A stretch of 29,632 nt of DNA from Anaerofilum sp. (GCA_020024115.1 JAHHUF010000010.1:1-29632), one strand, 5' to 3'; shown: positions 16,998 through 26,364, numbered from the stretch's first letter. Made by a program: numbers and translations. Notes: generated from the letters alone by a model not told the origin.

Positions 16998-17070
16998 AAA
17001 AGAATCGCATATCTGTTTTTTGCTTGCGATTAAGCAAAGAATATTCAATAAACCGAAATGAGGAACGGAC

Positions 17071-18474
17071 ATGAAAAACAGCGAAAAAACAATGGAACAA
17101 ATTATTTCCTTGTGTAAAAACAGGGGCTTTATCTATGCCGGAAGTGAAATCTATGGCGGACTTGCAAACAGTTGGGATTACGGCCCTCTGGGTGTTGAGT
17201 TCAAAAACAATGTAAAAAAAGCATGGTGGAAAAAATTTGTGCAGGAATCTCCATATAATGTGGGATTGGATTCCGCCATCATCATGAACCCTGAAACATG
17301 GGTTGCAACCGGGCATGTTGCCAGCTTCTCTGACCCATTGATGGACTGCAAAGAGTGTAAAGCCCGTTTCCGTGCAGACAAACTGATTGAAGACCACGGC
17401 GGACACGCAGAAGGCTTGACCAATGAGCAAATGATGGATTATATCCGTGATAACGGCATTGTTTGCCCTGAATGTGGCAAAGCAAACTTTACTGATATTC
17501 GCAAATTTAACCTGATGTTTAAAACCTTTATGGGCGTAACCGAAGATGCAAAAAACGAAGTGTATCTGCGCCCTGAAACTGCACAGGGTATTTTTGTGAA
17601 CTTTGCAAATGTACAGCGTACCACTCGCCGCAAACTGCCTTTTGGTATCTGCCAGATTGGTAAGTCCTTCCGAAATGAGATTACTCCCGGTAACTTTACT
17701 TTCCGTACCCGTGAGTTTGAGCAGATGGAATGTGAATTTTTCTGCAAGCCCGGCACCGATTTAGAGTGGTTTGCATACTGGAAAGATTACTGCAAAAACT
17801 GGTTGCTGGATTTGGGCATGAACCCCGAAGATATGCGTCTGCGTGACCATGAGCCGGAAGAACTGAGCTTCTATTCCAAAGCAACCACCGATATTGAATA
17901 TCTGTTCCCATTTGGTTGGGGCGAGTTGTGGGGCATTGCTGACCGTACCGACTACGATTTGGGTAGACACAATGACCAATCCGGCAAGGTGCAGGATTAC
18001 TTTGACCCCGAAACCAACACCCATTATGTGCCTTATGTTGTTGAACCTTCTTTGGGTGCTGACCGTGTAGCATTGGCATTCTTGTGCGGTGCATACGATG
18101 AGGAAACTTTGATGGATGAAAAAGGCAAAGAGGACAAGCGTGTTGTGATGCATTTGCATCCGGCATTGGCTCCTTACAAGGCTGCAATTTTGCCATTGAG
18201 CAAAAAGTTGGGTGACAAAGCCACCGAAATTTGGCAGCAATTGAGCAAAATAATGATGGTTGATTATGATGAAACCGGTTCCATTGGCAAGCGTTATCGC
18301 CGTCAGGACGAAATCGGCACTCCTTTGTGTGTAACCGTTGACTTCCAAACTGTTGGGGACGACACCACACCTGCCGACAACTGTGTGACTGTGCGTGACC
18401 GTGATACTATGGAGCAGGTGCGTATTCCTATCAGTGAACTGGAAGCATACATTCAGAAGAAAATTGCTTTCTAA
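17071..18474 (+). CDS. glyS: glycyl-tRNA synthetase, single-chain alpha2 type
   Basis: A 467-residue class II synthetase of the eukaryote/archaeal-like homodimeric type (also called GlyQS), not the two-gene alpha2beta2 enzyme. It opens with the diagnostic [20 protein letters not shown] segment. Motif 2 is visible around [10 protein letters not shown] and [13 protein letters not shown]. The insertion with two Cys pairs (CKEC and CPEC) can bind zinc. Motif 3 and the C-terminal anticodon-binding domain (about 360-467) follow, ending in the [16 protein letters not shown] region typical of the family. The ATG follows GAGGAACGG. It has its own promoter and is followed by a hairpin, so it appears to be a single-gene unit. 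Confidence 0.97.
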   Translation: MKNSEKTMEQIISLCKNRGFIYAGSEIYGGLANSWDYGPLGVEFKNNVKKAWWKKFVQESPYNVGLDSAIIMNPETWVATGHVASFSDPLMDCKECKARFRADKLIEDHGGHAEGLTNEQMMDYIRDNGIVCPECGKANFTDIRKFNLMFKTFMGVTEDAKNEVYLRPETAQGIFVNFANVQRTTRRKLPFGICQIGKSFRNEITPGNFTFRTREFEQMECEFFCKPGTDLEWFAYWKDYCKNWLLDLGMNPEDMRLRDHEPEELSFYSKATTDIEYLFPFGWGELWGIADRTDYDLGRHNDQSGKVQDYFDPETNTHYVPYVVEPSLGADRVALAFLCGAYDEETLMDEKGKEDKRVVMHLHPALAPYKAAILPLSKKLGDKATEIWQQLSKIMMVDYDETGSIGKRYRRQDEIGTPLCVTVDFQTVGDDTTPADNCVTVRDRDTMEQVRIPISELEAYIQKKIAF

Positions 18475-18519
18475 AAGACAAAAGAAAACAGATAGACAGT
18501 CTGTGAAATTTGCAAGTGA

Positions 18520-18550
18520 CAAAGCCTGACAAATTGTTTGTCAGGCTTTG
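18520..18550 (+). terminator. perfect 14-bp hairpin after glyS, terminator-like but without U-tract
   Basis: CAAAGCCTGACAAA and its exact complement enclose the loop TTG. It starts 46 bases after glyS. The next bases are TGCCAATAC, with no T-run on either strand, so it may stabilise the glyS mRNA 3' end or depend on protein factors rather than act as a standard terminator. Confidence 0.55.
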
Positions 18551-18623
18551 TGCCAATACAAAACCAAGTGCATATAATCGTTAAATTATATGGATATTTT
18601 TATTAAGAAAGGGAGATGAACCC

Positions 18624-19865
18624 ATGAATCCGATTTTAATGCAGAAATATGCAGAATTTGCTGTAAAGGTTGGCGTGAATGTGCAGCCCGGACAAAATTT
18701 TATCATTCAATGCCCCGTGGATGGTGCAGAGTTTGCACGGGCTTGTGCAAAAGCAGGCTATGAAGCAGGTGCAAAGCGGGTTGAAGTTCGATACAACGAC
18801 GAAAAAGTCAGCCGTTTGCAGATGGAGCACACCAAAGAAGAAGTTCTCTGTGATGTGAAACCGTGGCAGTTACGCAGCTATTTGGACTATGCCGAGGATG
18901 AAGGCAGTGTCTGCATTTTGAATATCATCGCGCGTGACCCTGAGATTTATAAGGGTCTAGACGGAGAAAAAATCCAAAAGGCAAACCTTGCACAGCGAAA
19001 AGCGTTGAAAGAGTGGCAGGAATATACCATGAACAGCTTGATTCAATGGTGTATTGTTGCAATCCCTACTGTGGCATGGGCAACAAAAGTGTTCCCCAAT
19101 GTTCCGGAGGATGAGGCAGTGGAAAAACTGTGGGCTGCTATTTTCCAAGTTTGCCGTGTGAACGAGAAGACTGATGTTGTGCAGGAATGGAAAACCCACA
19201 CAGCACGCACCGCAGCCCGTCGTGACCGTATGAACGAGCTGGATTTGGTAAGTATCCATCTGAAAGGTGAAAACGGAACCGACCTGACCGTCGGTTTGGC
19301 AGATGATGCTGTTTGGGAAGGTGCAAATGAGATGGCACACAAAACCAAAGTGCCTTTTATTGCAAACATTCCCACAGAAGAAGTGTTCTGCGCTCCCCAC
19401 AAAGACAAGGTGAACGGTATTGCAAAAAGTACCCGTCCTTATGTCTACAATGGTGAGATTATCGAAAACTTTACTGTTGTATTTGAAAACGGCAAGGTGA
19501 TTTCTCACACTGCCGAAAAAGGCGAGGATTTGCTAGGCAAACTGCTAGACAGCGATGACGGCAGTCGACGCATTGGTGAAATTGCGTTGGTTCCCGCTTC
19601 CAGCCCCATTCGCACAAGCGGTGTGCTGTTCTATAACACTTTGTTTGATGAAAATGCAGCCTGTCACATTGCCTTTGGTCGTGGCTATCCCACCAATATC
19701 AAAGGCGGCACTGAAATGAACACAGAGCAGCTTTTGGAAAAAGGCTTGAACAATTCTGCAATCCATGAGGATGTTATGATAGGCAGTCAGGATATGACCA
19801 TCACCGGAACTACCCGCAATGGTGAAACCGTTTTGCTGTTTGAGCATGGAGAATGGGCATTCTGA
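18624..19865 (+). CDS. M29-family aminopeptidase (AmpS/PepS/thermophilic type)
   Basis: A 413-residue metallo-aminopeptidase of the M29 family, which removes N-terminal residues from peptides using two metal ions. Family features are the opening YAEFAVKVGVNVQPGQ, the metal-binding glutamates in NIPTEEVFCAPHKDKVNG, the TRPYVYNGEII strand, and the C-terminal metal ligands in ACHIAFGRGYP and AIHEDVMIGSQDM. The length is typical and there is no signal peptide. The ATG is preceded by AGGGAGAT. A TATAAT at 18573-18578 may be its -10 box, but no good -35 accompanies it. The gene ends at a strong terminator. Confidence 0.94.
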   Translation: MNPILMQKYAEFAVKVGVNVQPGQNFIIQCPVDGAEFARACAKAGYEAGAKRVEVRYNDEKVSRLQMEHTKEEVLCDVKPWQLRSYLDYAEDEGSVCILNIIARDPEIYKGLDGEKIQKANLAQRKALKEWQEYTMNSLIQWCIVAIPTVAWATKVFPNVPEDEAVEKLWAAIFQVCRVNEKTDVVQEWKTHTARTAARRDRMNELDLVSIHLKGENGTDLTVGLADDAVWEGANEMAHKTKVPFIANIPTEEVFCAPHKDKVNGIAKSTRPYVYNGEIIENFTVVFENGKVISHTAEKGEDLLGKLLDSDDGSRRIGEIALVPASSPIRTSGVLFYNTLFDENAACHIAFGRGYPTNIKGGTEMNTEQLLEKGLNNSAIHEDVMIGSQDMTITGTTRNGETVLLFEHGEWAF

Positions 19866-19881
19866 TTTGAAGCTCAGTCAG

Positions 19882-19926
19882 CAGTAAAAGCATTTTTAAA
19901 ACAAAATGCTTTTACTGTTTTGTTTT
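19882..19926 (+). terminator. intrinsic terminator after the M29 aminopeptidase
   Basis: CAGTAAAAGCATTTT (19882-19896) and its complement (19903-19917) form a 15-bp stem with a six-base loop, followed by TTTTGTTTT. Confidence 0.9.
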
Positions 19927-19962
19927 AGAAATGCTGTATTTGCTGAAAAGGAATGATGATGT

Positions 19963-20211
19963 ATGGATTTTTTGTATGAACTAATCTTTTTAGGTTTGAT
20001 TGATGCAACCCAAACAAACAAGATTCCAAAGTCTATACGCGTTTTAATAGCAATCGCTGTTTCTCTTGTTTTTGTGGTTGCTTTGGTATCGCTTGTGCTT
20101 TTGATTACAGTCATACCAGACCAAAGTATAGGCAAACGGGTGATTTATGCGATTATAGCATCAATCATTGCATTATATTATTTGCATCTTTTCAATGTGA
20201 TGCGAAAATGA
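19963..20211 (+). CDS. small membrane protein with two predicted transmembrane segments
   Basis: An 82-residue hydrophobic protein. Residues 26-50 (VLIAIAVSLVFVVALVSLVL) and 60-77 (VIYAIIASIIALYYLHLF) look like membrane helices joined by a short polar loop; the N terminus (MDFLYELIFLGLIDA) is also hydrophobic. The ATG follows AAAAGGAA by nine bases, which supports real translation. No family is recognised. It lies between a strong terminator and an acyltransferase gene and could be read together with the latter, but no function can be given. Confidence 0.6.
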   Translation: MDFLYELIFLGLIDATQTNKIPKSIRVLIAIAVSLVFVVALVSLVLLITVIPDQSIGKRVIYAIIASIIALYYLHLFNVMRK

Positions 20212-20304
20212 AAACTGTTCTGAGTAGTTTTAGAAGATAGATAATATCAAAAATTATTATACAATGGTTGTTGGAAAGTTTCCTCAATTTGATGTTTTTA
20301 CAGC

Positions 20305-20311
20305 AGGTGAT
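20305..20311 (+). promoter_or_regulatory. unusual ribosome site that suggests a TTG start for the acyltransferase
   Basis: AGGTGAT matches the 3' part of the full anti-Shine-Dalgarno complement (AGGAGGTGATCC) and ends four bases before an in-frame TTG at 20316. The in-frame ATG at 20373 has no purine-rich site at normal spacing. Confidence 0.45.
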
Positions 20312-20315
20312 TTCA

Positions 20316-21545
20316 TTGTATGATTTTACAACAAAACAATCATCAAAAACAGGTATTCTAATCCCCAATGACATGATAAACAAAACTGAAAACAACATTA
20401 CAGATGATTTTAGACGCCCTATGGGGGTGGATTTGATTCGTATTTTGGCAGCAATGTTGGTGGCATGGTTCCATATTTGGCAGCAAAGTTGGTTGAGTGC
20501 AGGGAAACTTGAGCCACTGCCACGTACAGGGTATGTGTGGGTGGATATGATGATTTTGCTGTCAGGGTTTTGTTTGTTTCTGCCCTATGCCATTGACCAT
20601 GAAAACGGGATGGAATTTCAAAAACCAAAGGGATTTTATCGCCGCCGTATGGTGCGAATTTTGCCTGCATATTTTGCCTGTGTGGCAGTGCATTTGCTGG
20701 TGACACTGTTTCAAAATCAATGGACACAAGGTTTGGGACTGGATTTGGCAGCACACCTCACCTTGACCCACACATGGTTTCTGCAAAGCTACTACTTCAC
20801 AAAATTGGGTGGTTCTTTGTGGACGGTGGGAGTATTGGCTGGATTTTATCTGTTATTTCCTGTTTTGGCAAAGCTGATGTATTGCTATCCAATGCGAACT
20901 TTTGGCGCAATGCTGCTGGGACAGGTAGCGTTCACTGCCTTTGCAATCCGGTTGAACGGGAGTCAATATCAGATGGTATTCAATCGACTTCCCGCGTTTA
21001 TCGGGGTGTTGGGGCTTGGTATGGTTTTGGCACTGTTGTACATAAAAATCGCAATCCTTTGCAAAAAACGGTTTGGCAGGGTTTTCCTTTTGCTTTCGGT
21101 GGCGGTGTTTGGTGGGATTTTTGCCTTGCTCAAATATAGCCTGCTGCAAAGCGAAGATGGACAGCGGTGGCAATTGCTGTATCGAATGCCTCTTGCGGTG
21201 CTGTTTGGTTTGCTGCTCCTTTGCTTTTGTTTGGGGTTTGGAACGGCCCAAAAAACAGGTGTGATTGCCTTTTTGTCAGCAATCAGTTACAGCTTCTATT
21301 TGTGGCATCAGAGCATTGCAGTCTGGCTGAAACAGGCACACATTCCTTTTTGGCAGGGAGATGTGCCGCCCAACCAGCTTTGGGATAAAGACTGGATGCT
21401 GCAATACCATTTTTTGTGCTGGGGGGCTGCATTTGTTGCAGCAACACTTAGTTTTTTGGTTGTGGAAAAACTCTTTGTTAGGCTTTTTGTGCAGAAAACA
21501 AAGCCGAATTTGCAGAAAAACCAGCAAAAGTCCAACAAATACTAG
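20316..21545 (+). CDS. acyltransferase-3 family membrane protein (OafA-like)
   Basis: An integral membrane protein of about 409 residues with around ten hydrophobic helices. The acyltransferase-3 signature is visible: GVDLIRILAAMLVAWFHIW at the first helix with its conserved His, RRRMVRILPAYF in the first loop, and the late YSFYLWHQSIAVWL helix. Such proteins O-acylate cell-surface sugars, peptidoglycan or lipids; the acceptor here is unknown. The start is uncertain: TTG 20316 has an AGGTGAT site, ATG 20373 has none but begins just before the domain, and TTG 20268 is further upstream. The C-terminal tail is basic (KTKPNLQKNQQKSNKY). No polysaccharide cluster surrounds it. Confidence 0.87.
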   Translation: MYDFTTKQSSKTGILIPNDMINKTENNITDDFRRPMGVDLIRILAAMLVAWFHIWQQSWLSAGKLEPLPRTGYVWVDMMILLSGFCLFLPYAIDHENGMEFQKPKGFYRRRMVRILPAYFACVAVHLLVTLFQNQWTQGLGLDLAAHLTLTHTWFLQSYYFTKLGGSLWTVGVLAGFYLLFPVLAKLMYCYPMRTFGAMLLGQVAFTAFAIRLNGSQYQMVFNRLPAFIGVLGLGMVLALLYIKIAILCKKRFGRVFLLLSVAVFGGIFALLKYSLLQSEDGQRWQLLYRMPLAVLFGLLLLCFCLGFGTAQKTGVIAFLSAISYSFYLWHQSIAVWLKQAHIPFWQGDVPPNQLWDKDWMLQYHFLCWGAAFVAATLSFLVVEKLFVRLFVQKTKPNLQKNQQKSNKY

Positions 21546-21551
21546 GATGGC

Positions 21552-21580
21552 TTGCATATTTTGCTAAGCTGTGGTATAGT
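21552..21580 (+). promoter_or_regulatory. promoter of the rimP-nusA-infB operon
   Basis: TTGCAT at 21552-21557 and TATAGT at 21575-21580 have a 17-base spacer, with TGG before the -10 box forming an extended -10 element. Transcription would begin near 21587, giving a 70-base leader that contains the hairpin at 21608-21640. Confidence 0.75.
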
Positions 21581-21607
21581 ATATAGTGTACGATAGAATG
21601 TAAATGG

Positions 21608-21640
21608 AAAGTGGGCCGAAAGGTCCGCTTTTCTTGTTTC
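21608..21640 (+). terminator. leader hairpin upstream of rimP, candidate attenuator
   Basis: AGTGGGCC (21610-21617) pairs with GGTCCGCT (21622-21629), with two G-U pairs, around a GAAA tetraloop, followed by the T-rich run TTTTCTTGTTTC. Placed between the operon promoter and rimP, it fits a leaky intrinsic terminator. In B. subtilis NusA is reported to autoregulate its operon through a leader terminator; the same control here is inferred. Confidence 0.65.
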
Positions 21641-21656
21641 TTTGGGAGGTTTGCAG

Positions 21657-22142
21657 ATGGCAAAAGGAAAAAGCGGTCAGAACACCGTGCAGACGGTGGA
21701 AACACTGGTTCGACCTATTGTGGAAGATATGGGACTTTCGCTGTGGGATGTGCGTTTTGAAAAAGAAGGCCCGGACTGGTTTTTGAGAATTTACATCGAC
21801 AAACAGGGTGGACTGGATATGATTTCCTGCGAGGAAGCAACCCGTGCCATCAATCCTGTGATTGATGAGGCAGACCCCATTGACCAAAGCTATTTTATGG
21901 AAGTTGGCAGCCCCGGACTGGGCAGAAAGCTCACCCGTGAGGAACATTTTGAGGTGTTGGCAGGGCAAAAGATTGCCGCCAGACTCATTCGCCCCAACGA
22001 ACAGGGCAACCGAGAACTGGAGGGCATTTTAAAAGGTTTGCAGGATGGTAATGTTGTTTTGGAAACTGCCGATGGTGAGGTAAGTTTTGCACGCAGTGCA
22101 GCGAGCTTTGTCAAGCTGTGCGATGACGAAGATTTGTTTTAA
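21657..22142 (+). CDS. rimP: ribosome maturation factor RimP
   Basis: A 161-residue protein needed for late assembly of the 30S subunit. The N-terminal domain contains WDVRFEKEGPDWFLRIYID and the signature YFMEVGSPGLGRKL, and the C-terminal domain is a small Sm-like barrel (about 85-155). GGGAGGT six bases before ATG 21657 fixes the start; a TTG at 21642 would add five residues but lies before that site. It is the first gene of the translation operon, with nusA 43 bp downstream. Confidence 0.95.
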   Translation: MAKGKSGQNTVQTVETLVRPIVEDMGLSLWDVRFEKEGPDWFLRIYIDKQGGLDMISCEEATRAINPVIDEADPIDQSYFMEVGSPGLGRKLTREEHFEVLAGQKIAARLIRPNEQGNRELEGILKGLQDGNVVLETADGEVSFARSAASFVKLCDDEDLF

Positions 22143-22185
22143 AATTTTTTAAGAATATAACCAGAAAGTGTGGATGAACGGAAAA

Positions 22186-23262
22186 ATGAATGCAGAATTT
22201 TTTGAGGCGTTGAATTTACTGGAAAAAGAACGAGGCATTTCAGGCGAATATTTGTTGGAAAAAATTAAAAATGCACTGATGATTGCAGTGAAAAAGGACT
22301 ATGATGTAGAGGACGAAAATGTTCAGATTGACATTGACCCTGTTACTGCAAAGTTTAGTGTGAGCCTTGTGCAGGATGTTGTGGAAGAAGTGGTGAACCC
22401 TCACACCCAATTGAGTTTGGCAGAAGCACAAGAACGCCGCAAAACATACAACATTGGTGACCGTGTAATCACCCCATTGAAAACAAAAGAAATTGGACGC
22501 ATTGCAGCACAAACTGCAAGACATGTGATTCGTCAGGGCATCCGTGAAGCAGAACGCAGCCAGCTGTATGCAGATATGCAGAGCAAAGCCCATGAACTTG
22601 TGACTGCAACTGTTACCCGTGTGGATGACAAAAAAGGCATTGTCTCACTGGATATGGGCAAGGGTGAAGCAATTCTGCCCAAAAATGAGCAGCTGCCCAA
22701 TGATGAATTCTTTGAGGGTCAGCATGTGAAAGTATATATCTCTGATGTGACTGTCACCGAGCGTGGGCCTCGTATTTTGATTAGCCGCACCCATTCCGGC
22801 ATGGTAAAGCGTATGTTTGAAATGGAAGTTCCTGAAATTTTTGAGGGAACTGTGGAAATCAAAGCCATCAGCCGTGAGCCCGGTGTCCGCACCAAAATCG
22901 CTGTTGCAAGCAAAGACCCCAATGTTGACCCTGTTGGCGCCTGCATTGGTTCCCACGGTGCCCGTGTTGGCAATATCGTGGAAGAACTGGGCGGTGAGAA
23001 AATTGATGTTGTGCCTTGGAATGAAGACCCCACCATCTTTATTGCAGCTGCACTCTCCCCTGCAAAAGTGTTGAAAGTAGAAGTTCTGGATGAGGAAAGT
23101 CGTGCTTGCCGTGTGACTGTTCCCGACCAACAGTTGAGTCTCGCAATCGGAAACAAAGGTCAAAATGCCCGTTTGTGTGCAAGACTGACTGGGTATAACA
23201 TTGATATCCGCCCCGAAAGCGGTTATTATGGCGAAGAAGAGGAATCCGCTGAGGAGAACTGA
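22186..23262 (+). CDS. nusA: transcription termination/antitermination factor NusA
   Basis: A 358-residue RNA polymerase-binding factor that modulates pausing, termination and antitermination. The N-terminal polymerase-binding domain (about 1-125) begins MNAEFFEALNLLEKERG. An S1 domain follows (VTATVTRVDDKKGIVSLDMG), then KH1 and KH2 (GACIGSHGARVGNIVEELGG and SLAIGNKGQNARLCARLTGY). It lacks the extra C-terminal acidic repeats of the E. coli protein, as expected in Firmicutes. Start sites at 22168 (GTG) and 22174 (ATG) are also open; 22186 was chosen because NusA proteins normally begin at this residue, although its ribosome site is weak. Confidence 0.95.
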   Translation: MNAEFFEALNLLEKERGISGEYLLEKIKNALMIAVKKDYDVEDENVQIDIDPVTAKFSVSLVQDVVEEVVNPHTQLSLAEAQERRKTYNIGDRVITPLKTKEIGRIAAQTARHVIRQGIREAERSQLYADMQSKAHELVTATVTRVDDKKGIVSLDMGKGEAILPKNEQLPNDEFFEGQHVKVYISDVTVTERGPRILISRTHSGMVKRMFEMEVPEIFEGTVEIKAISREPGVRTKIAVASKDPNVDPVGACIGSHGARVGNIVEELGGEKIDVVPWNEDPTIFIAAALSPAKVLKVEVLDEESRACRVTVPDQQLSLAIGNKGQNARLCARLTGYNIDIRPESGYYGEEEESAEEN

Positions 23263-23292
23263 TTTTTTTGCCCAAGAAAGGAAGTGCTGACC

Positions 23293-23577
23293 ATGCAGCC
23301 GAAAAAAATCCCGATACGCCGATGCAGCGGCTGTGGAGAAGGAAAACCGAAAAAAAAGCTGGTGCGTGTTGTGCGCAGTGCCGAAGGCGAAATCAGCCTT
23401 GACCTCACCGGCAAAAAATCCGGTAGGGGTGCGTATATCTGCCCCAATCCAGAGTGTCTGGCAAAGGCAAGAAAAGCAAAACGGTTTGAACGCAGCTTTC
23501 AGTGCCAAGTGCCGGACGAGGTATATCGGCAGCTGGAGCAGCAGTTGAGTGATGGGGAGGATGGCAATGCAGAATAA
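23293..23577 (+). CDS. ylxR: YlxR/RnpM family RNA-binding protein
   Basis: A 94-residue basic protein of the YlxR family, recently named RnpM for its reported effect on RNase P. Motifs are IRRCSGCGEGKPKKKLVRVV and, later, GRGAYICPNPECL, where the cysteines and the GRGAY turn are conserved. The C-terminal 15 residues are acidic. AAAGGAAG eight bases before ATG 23293 fixes the start, 31 bp after nusA. Its last 11 bases overlap the next gene, ylxQ, which suggests coupled translation. Confidence 0.93.
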   Translation: MQPKKIPIRRCSGCGEGKPKKKLVRVVRSAEGEISLDLTGKKSGRGAYICPNPECLAKARKAKRFERSFQCQVPDEVYRQLEQQLSDGEDGNAE

Positions 23578-23893
23578 CGGATTGCTTTCAGCACTTTCAT
23601 TGTGCCGCAAAGCAGGGGCGCTGACCACTGGGTTTGACCCTGTGAAAGATAGCGTTTTTACAGGGAAAGCGGTTGTTGTGTTTATAGCACAAGACCTTTC
23701 CCCAAAAACTGCCCAAAGAGTAAGGCAATATTGCGAAGATTTTGTAGACTGTCTGGAAATTCCGCTGACAATGGACGAACTTTCTTCCATCACCCGAAAA
23801 CCAGCGGGCGTATTTGCAGTTACAGACAGCAACCTTGCAAAACTGTGCAAGGGAAAGCTTTTGGTAAAAAAGGAGGAGTACAATGGAAATTAA
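23567..23893 (+). CDS. ylxQ: L7Ae/YlxQ-family RNA-binding protein
   Basis: A 108-residue protein of the L7Ae/L30e/S12e/Gadd45 fold, which binds kink-turn RNA in related members. It starts [20 protein letters not shown], followed by [15 protein letters not shown] and ending with [15 protein letters not shown], all landmarks of the bacterial YlxQ group. Four in-frame starts are possible (23549, 23552, 23561, 23567); only 23567 sits six bases after GGGGAGG. The gene overlaps ylxR by 11 bases at its start and infB by 11 bases at its end, a tightly packed arrangement. Confidence 0.9.
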   Translation: MQNNGLLSALSLCRKAGALTTGFDPVKDSVFTGKAVVVFIAQDLSPKTAQRVRQYCEDFVDCLEIPLTMDELSSITRKPAGVFAVTDSNLAKLCKGKLLVKKEEYNGN

Positions 23894-26309
23894 ATATAAA
23901 TTGGGCGATGTAGCCAAACAATTGAATGTATCCAACAAAAAAGTTGCTGACATTTTGGCAGAACTGGGTGAGGATAGTGCAAAGCATACCACTGTTTTGG
24001 GTGAAAAAGAGATGAACTATCTCATGGACCGTCTGACTGCACAGAACAGCGAGAAAAATCTCGATGGATATTTGAACCCAGAGGCACAAAAGTCAAAACC
24101 TAAAGCAAAAACAAACAATGAGTCTAAGCCAAAGGCAAACAACGAGCCAAAGGCAAAAGCAAACAACCCAAAGGCAAAAGCAAACGATGACTCCAAAGCA
24201 AAGGCAAACAACGAAATTTTGAAGCGTGCAGATGGTAGCGTGGTGGAGATTCCCCAAAAGAAAAACCGCAAAAAGCCAGAAAACAACACTTCTGCACCTC
24301 AGCCCGCAGTGTTGAAACGCGAAACTGTGACTGTTACCGTTGACACCCGCAGCGTTGATGTAAATATGGACAAATTCAACGAGAAATACAACGATTTGGC
24401 TGCAACCCGTCAGGTGGAAAACCGCAAAAAGCCAATGCCTGCTGGCAACAAACAAAAGTTTGGCAACAAGCAGAACAAAAACCGTCAGCAGTTCCAAAAG
24501 CGTCGTGAAACCGAGGCAGAGCGTTTGCAGCGTATCCAGCTGGAAAAAGCTCGTAAAGCACAACTGAAGGTTACCATTCCTGATGAAATCACTGTTGGCG
24601 ATTTGGCTGTTTTGCTGAAACAAACTGCTGCAAATGTTATCAAGAAATTGATGTCTTTGGGTGTTATGGCAAACATCGGTCAGGTAATCGACTTTGACAC
24701 TGCTGCGATTGTTGCAGAAGAAATGGGTGCAAAGGTAGAGCGTGAAGTTAAGGTAACCATTGAGGAGCGTCTGTTTGAAGTGGACGAGGACAAGGACGAG
24801 GATTTGCAGGAGCGTCCTCCCGTTGTTGTGGTTATGGGTCATGTTGACCACGGTAAGACAAGTATTTTGGACGCAATTCGCAAAAGTAATGTTACCGCAG
24901 GCGAAGCAGGCGGAATTACCCAGCATATTGGTGCGTACCAGATTATAGCTGATGGAAAGCCCATTACCTTCCTGGACACCCCCGGTCACGAAGCATTTAC
25001 AAGTATGCGTGCCCGTGGTGCAAACCTGACCGATATTGCGGTTCTGGTTGTTGCCGCAGATGACGGTATTATGCCCCAGACCATCGAGTCTATCAACCAC
25101 GCAAAGGCTGCCGGCGTTTCCATCATTGTTGCAATCAACAAAATGGATAAACCAACTGCAAACCCAAGCCGTGTTATGGAGCAGCTCACTCAACATGAAC
25201 TAGTTCCTGAGGAGTGGGGCGGCGATGTTATCTGCGTGCCTGTTTCTGCATTGACCGGCGATGGCATCAGCGACTTGCTGGAAAACATCAATCTGGTTGC
25301 AGAAGTAAAAGAATTGAAAGCAAACCCCAACCGTCGTGCAAAGGGTGCTGTTATTGAGGCTCGTTTGGACAAAGGTCAGGGTACCATCGCAACCTTGCTG
25401 ATTCAAAAGGGTACACTGCGTAAAGGTGATGTTATCATTGCCGGTACTGCTGTTGGCCGTGTTCGTACCATGAAAAATGATAAGGGTGTATTCATCGAAG
25501 AAGCAGGCCCATCTACTCCTGTTGAAATTACAGGTCTGACCGAAGTTCCCGTAGCAGGCGATTTGTTTGATGCAGTAGAAGATGAGCGTTTGGCTCGTGA
25601 GTTGGCAGACCGCCGTGCAACCGAGGCAAAAGAACAGCAGTTCCGCAACTATCAAAAGGTTACTTTGGATAACCTGTTTAGCCAGATTGCAGAGGGTGAA
25701 CGCAAACAGCTGGATATTATCGTAAAAGCTGATGTACAGGGCAGCGCTGAGGCTGTGAAACAGAGCCTTGAAAAATTGTCCAACGAAGAAGTGCGTGTAA
25801 AGGTTATTCATGCAGGTGTTGGCGCAGTGAACAAGTCGGATGTTATGCTGGCAAATGCCGGTGGTGCAATCATCATCGGATTCAATGTTCGCCCTGATGC
25901 GGTTGCAAAAGAAGAAGCTGCTCAGTGTGAAGTTGAGATGCGAATGTATCGTGTTATCTATGACGCAATCAACGATGTTACCGATGCAATGAAGGGTATG
26001 CTGGCTCCCAAAATCCGTGAGGTTGAACTGGGTCATGCTGAAGTTCGTCAGGTTTACAAAATCAGCAGCGTAGGTGTTGTTGCTGGAAGCTATGTGCAGG
26101 GCGGCAAAATTACCCGCAATTCCAAAGTGCGTGTTGTGCGTGACGGTATTGTGGTTGCTGATGATGAGATTGCCGGTCTGCGCCGTTTCAAAGACGATGT
26201 AAAAGAAGTGGCACAGGGCTACGAATGTGGTATCAGCTTGGAGAAGTTCAGCGATTTGAAGGAAGGCGACATTCTCGAAGCATATATCATGGAAGAATAT
26301 CGTGACTAA
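23883..26309 (+). CDS. infB: translation initiation factor IF-2
   Basis: An 808-residue GTPase that positions initiator tRNA on the 30S subunit and promotes subunit joining. An N-terminal IF2N helix bundle (about 1-50, [20 protein letters not shown]) is followed by a low-complexity Lys/Ala/Asn-rich linker (about 75-120), then a second IF2N module near 235. GTPase motifs are G1 GHVDHGKT (319-326), switch [11 protein letters not shown]3 DTPGHE, G4 NKMDK and G5 SALTGDG. Domains II, III and the C-terminal fMet-tRNA-binding domain follow. It starts inside ylxQ with AAGGAGG upstream. A 139-bp gap with a strong hairpin separates it from rbfA, the widest spacing in the operon. Confidence 0.97.
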   Translation: MEIKYKLGDVAKQLNVSNKKVADILAELGEDSAKHTTVLGEKEMNYLMDRLTAQNSEKNLDGYLNPEAQKSKPKAKTNNESKPKANNEPKAKANNPKAKANDDSKAKANNEILKRADGSVVEIPQKKNRKKPENNTSAPQPAVLKRETVTVTVDTRSVDVNMDKFNEKYNDLAATRQVENRKKPMPAGNKQKFGNKQNKNRQQFQKRRETEAERLQRIQLEKARKAQLKVTIPDEITVGDLAVLLKQTAANVIKKLMSLGVMANIGQVIDFDTAAIVAEEMGAKVEREVKVTIEERLFEVDEDKDEDLQERPPVVVVMGHVDHGKTSILDAIRKSNVTAGEAGGITQHIGAYQIIADGKPITFLDTPGHEAFTSMRARGANLTDIAVLVVAADDGIMPQTIESINHAKAAGVSIIVAINKMDKPTANPSRVMEQLTQHELVPEEWGGDVICVPVSALTGDGISDLLENINLVAEVKELKANPNRRAKGAVIEARLDKGQGTIATLLIQKGTLRKGDVIIAGTAVGRVRTMKNDKGVFIEEAGPSTPVEITGLTEVPVAGDLFDAVEDERLARELADRRATEAKEQQFRNYQKVTLDNLFSQIAEGERKQLDIIVKADVQGSAEAVKQSLEKLSNEEVRVKVIHAGVGAVNKSDVMLANAGGAIIIGFNVRPDAVAKEEAAQCEVEMRMYRVIYDAINDVTDAMKGMLAPKIREVELGHAEVRQVYKISSVGVVAGSYVQGGKITRNSKVRVVRDGIVVADDEIAGLRRFKDDVKEVAQGYECGISLEKFSDLKEGDILEAYIMEEYRD

Positions 26310-26329
26310 TCTATAATTTGAAAAATGAA

Positions 26330-26364
26330 GGGTGTGCTGCACAAATGACAGTGCAGCATTGCCC
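26330..26364 (+). other. intra-operon hairpin between infB and rbfA
   Basis: TGCTGCAC (26335-26342) pairs exactly with GTGCAGCA (26351-26358); with a G-U pair and one bulged U the stem extends to GGG/CCC at its base (26330-26332 and 26362-26364). No T-run follows, so it is not a normal terminator. It may be an RNA processing or stability element within the operon mRNA. Confidence 0.55.

Noticed and set aside
16857..17070. T-box riboswitch before glyS (and likewise before trpS)
   Set aside because: No conserved T-box AGGGTGG-type sequence or antiterminator pair is present, and the trpS leader is only about 35 bases.
24090..24225. CRISPR-like repeats in infB
   Set aside because: The repeats are short, imperfect, in frame and encode the low-complexity linker; there are no spacers or cas genes.
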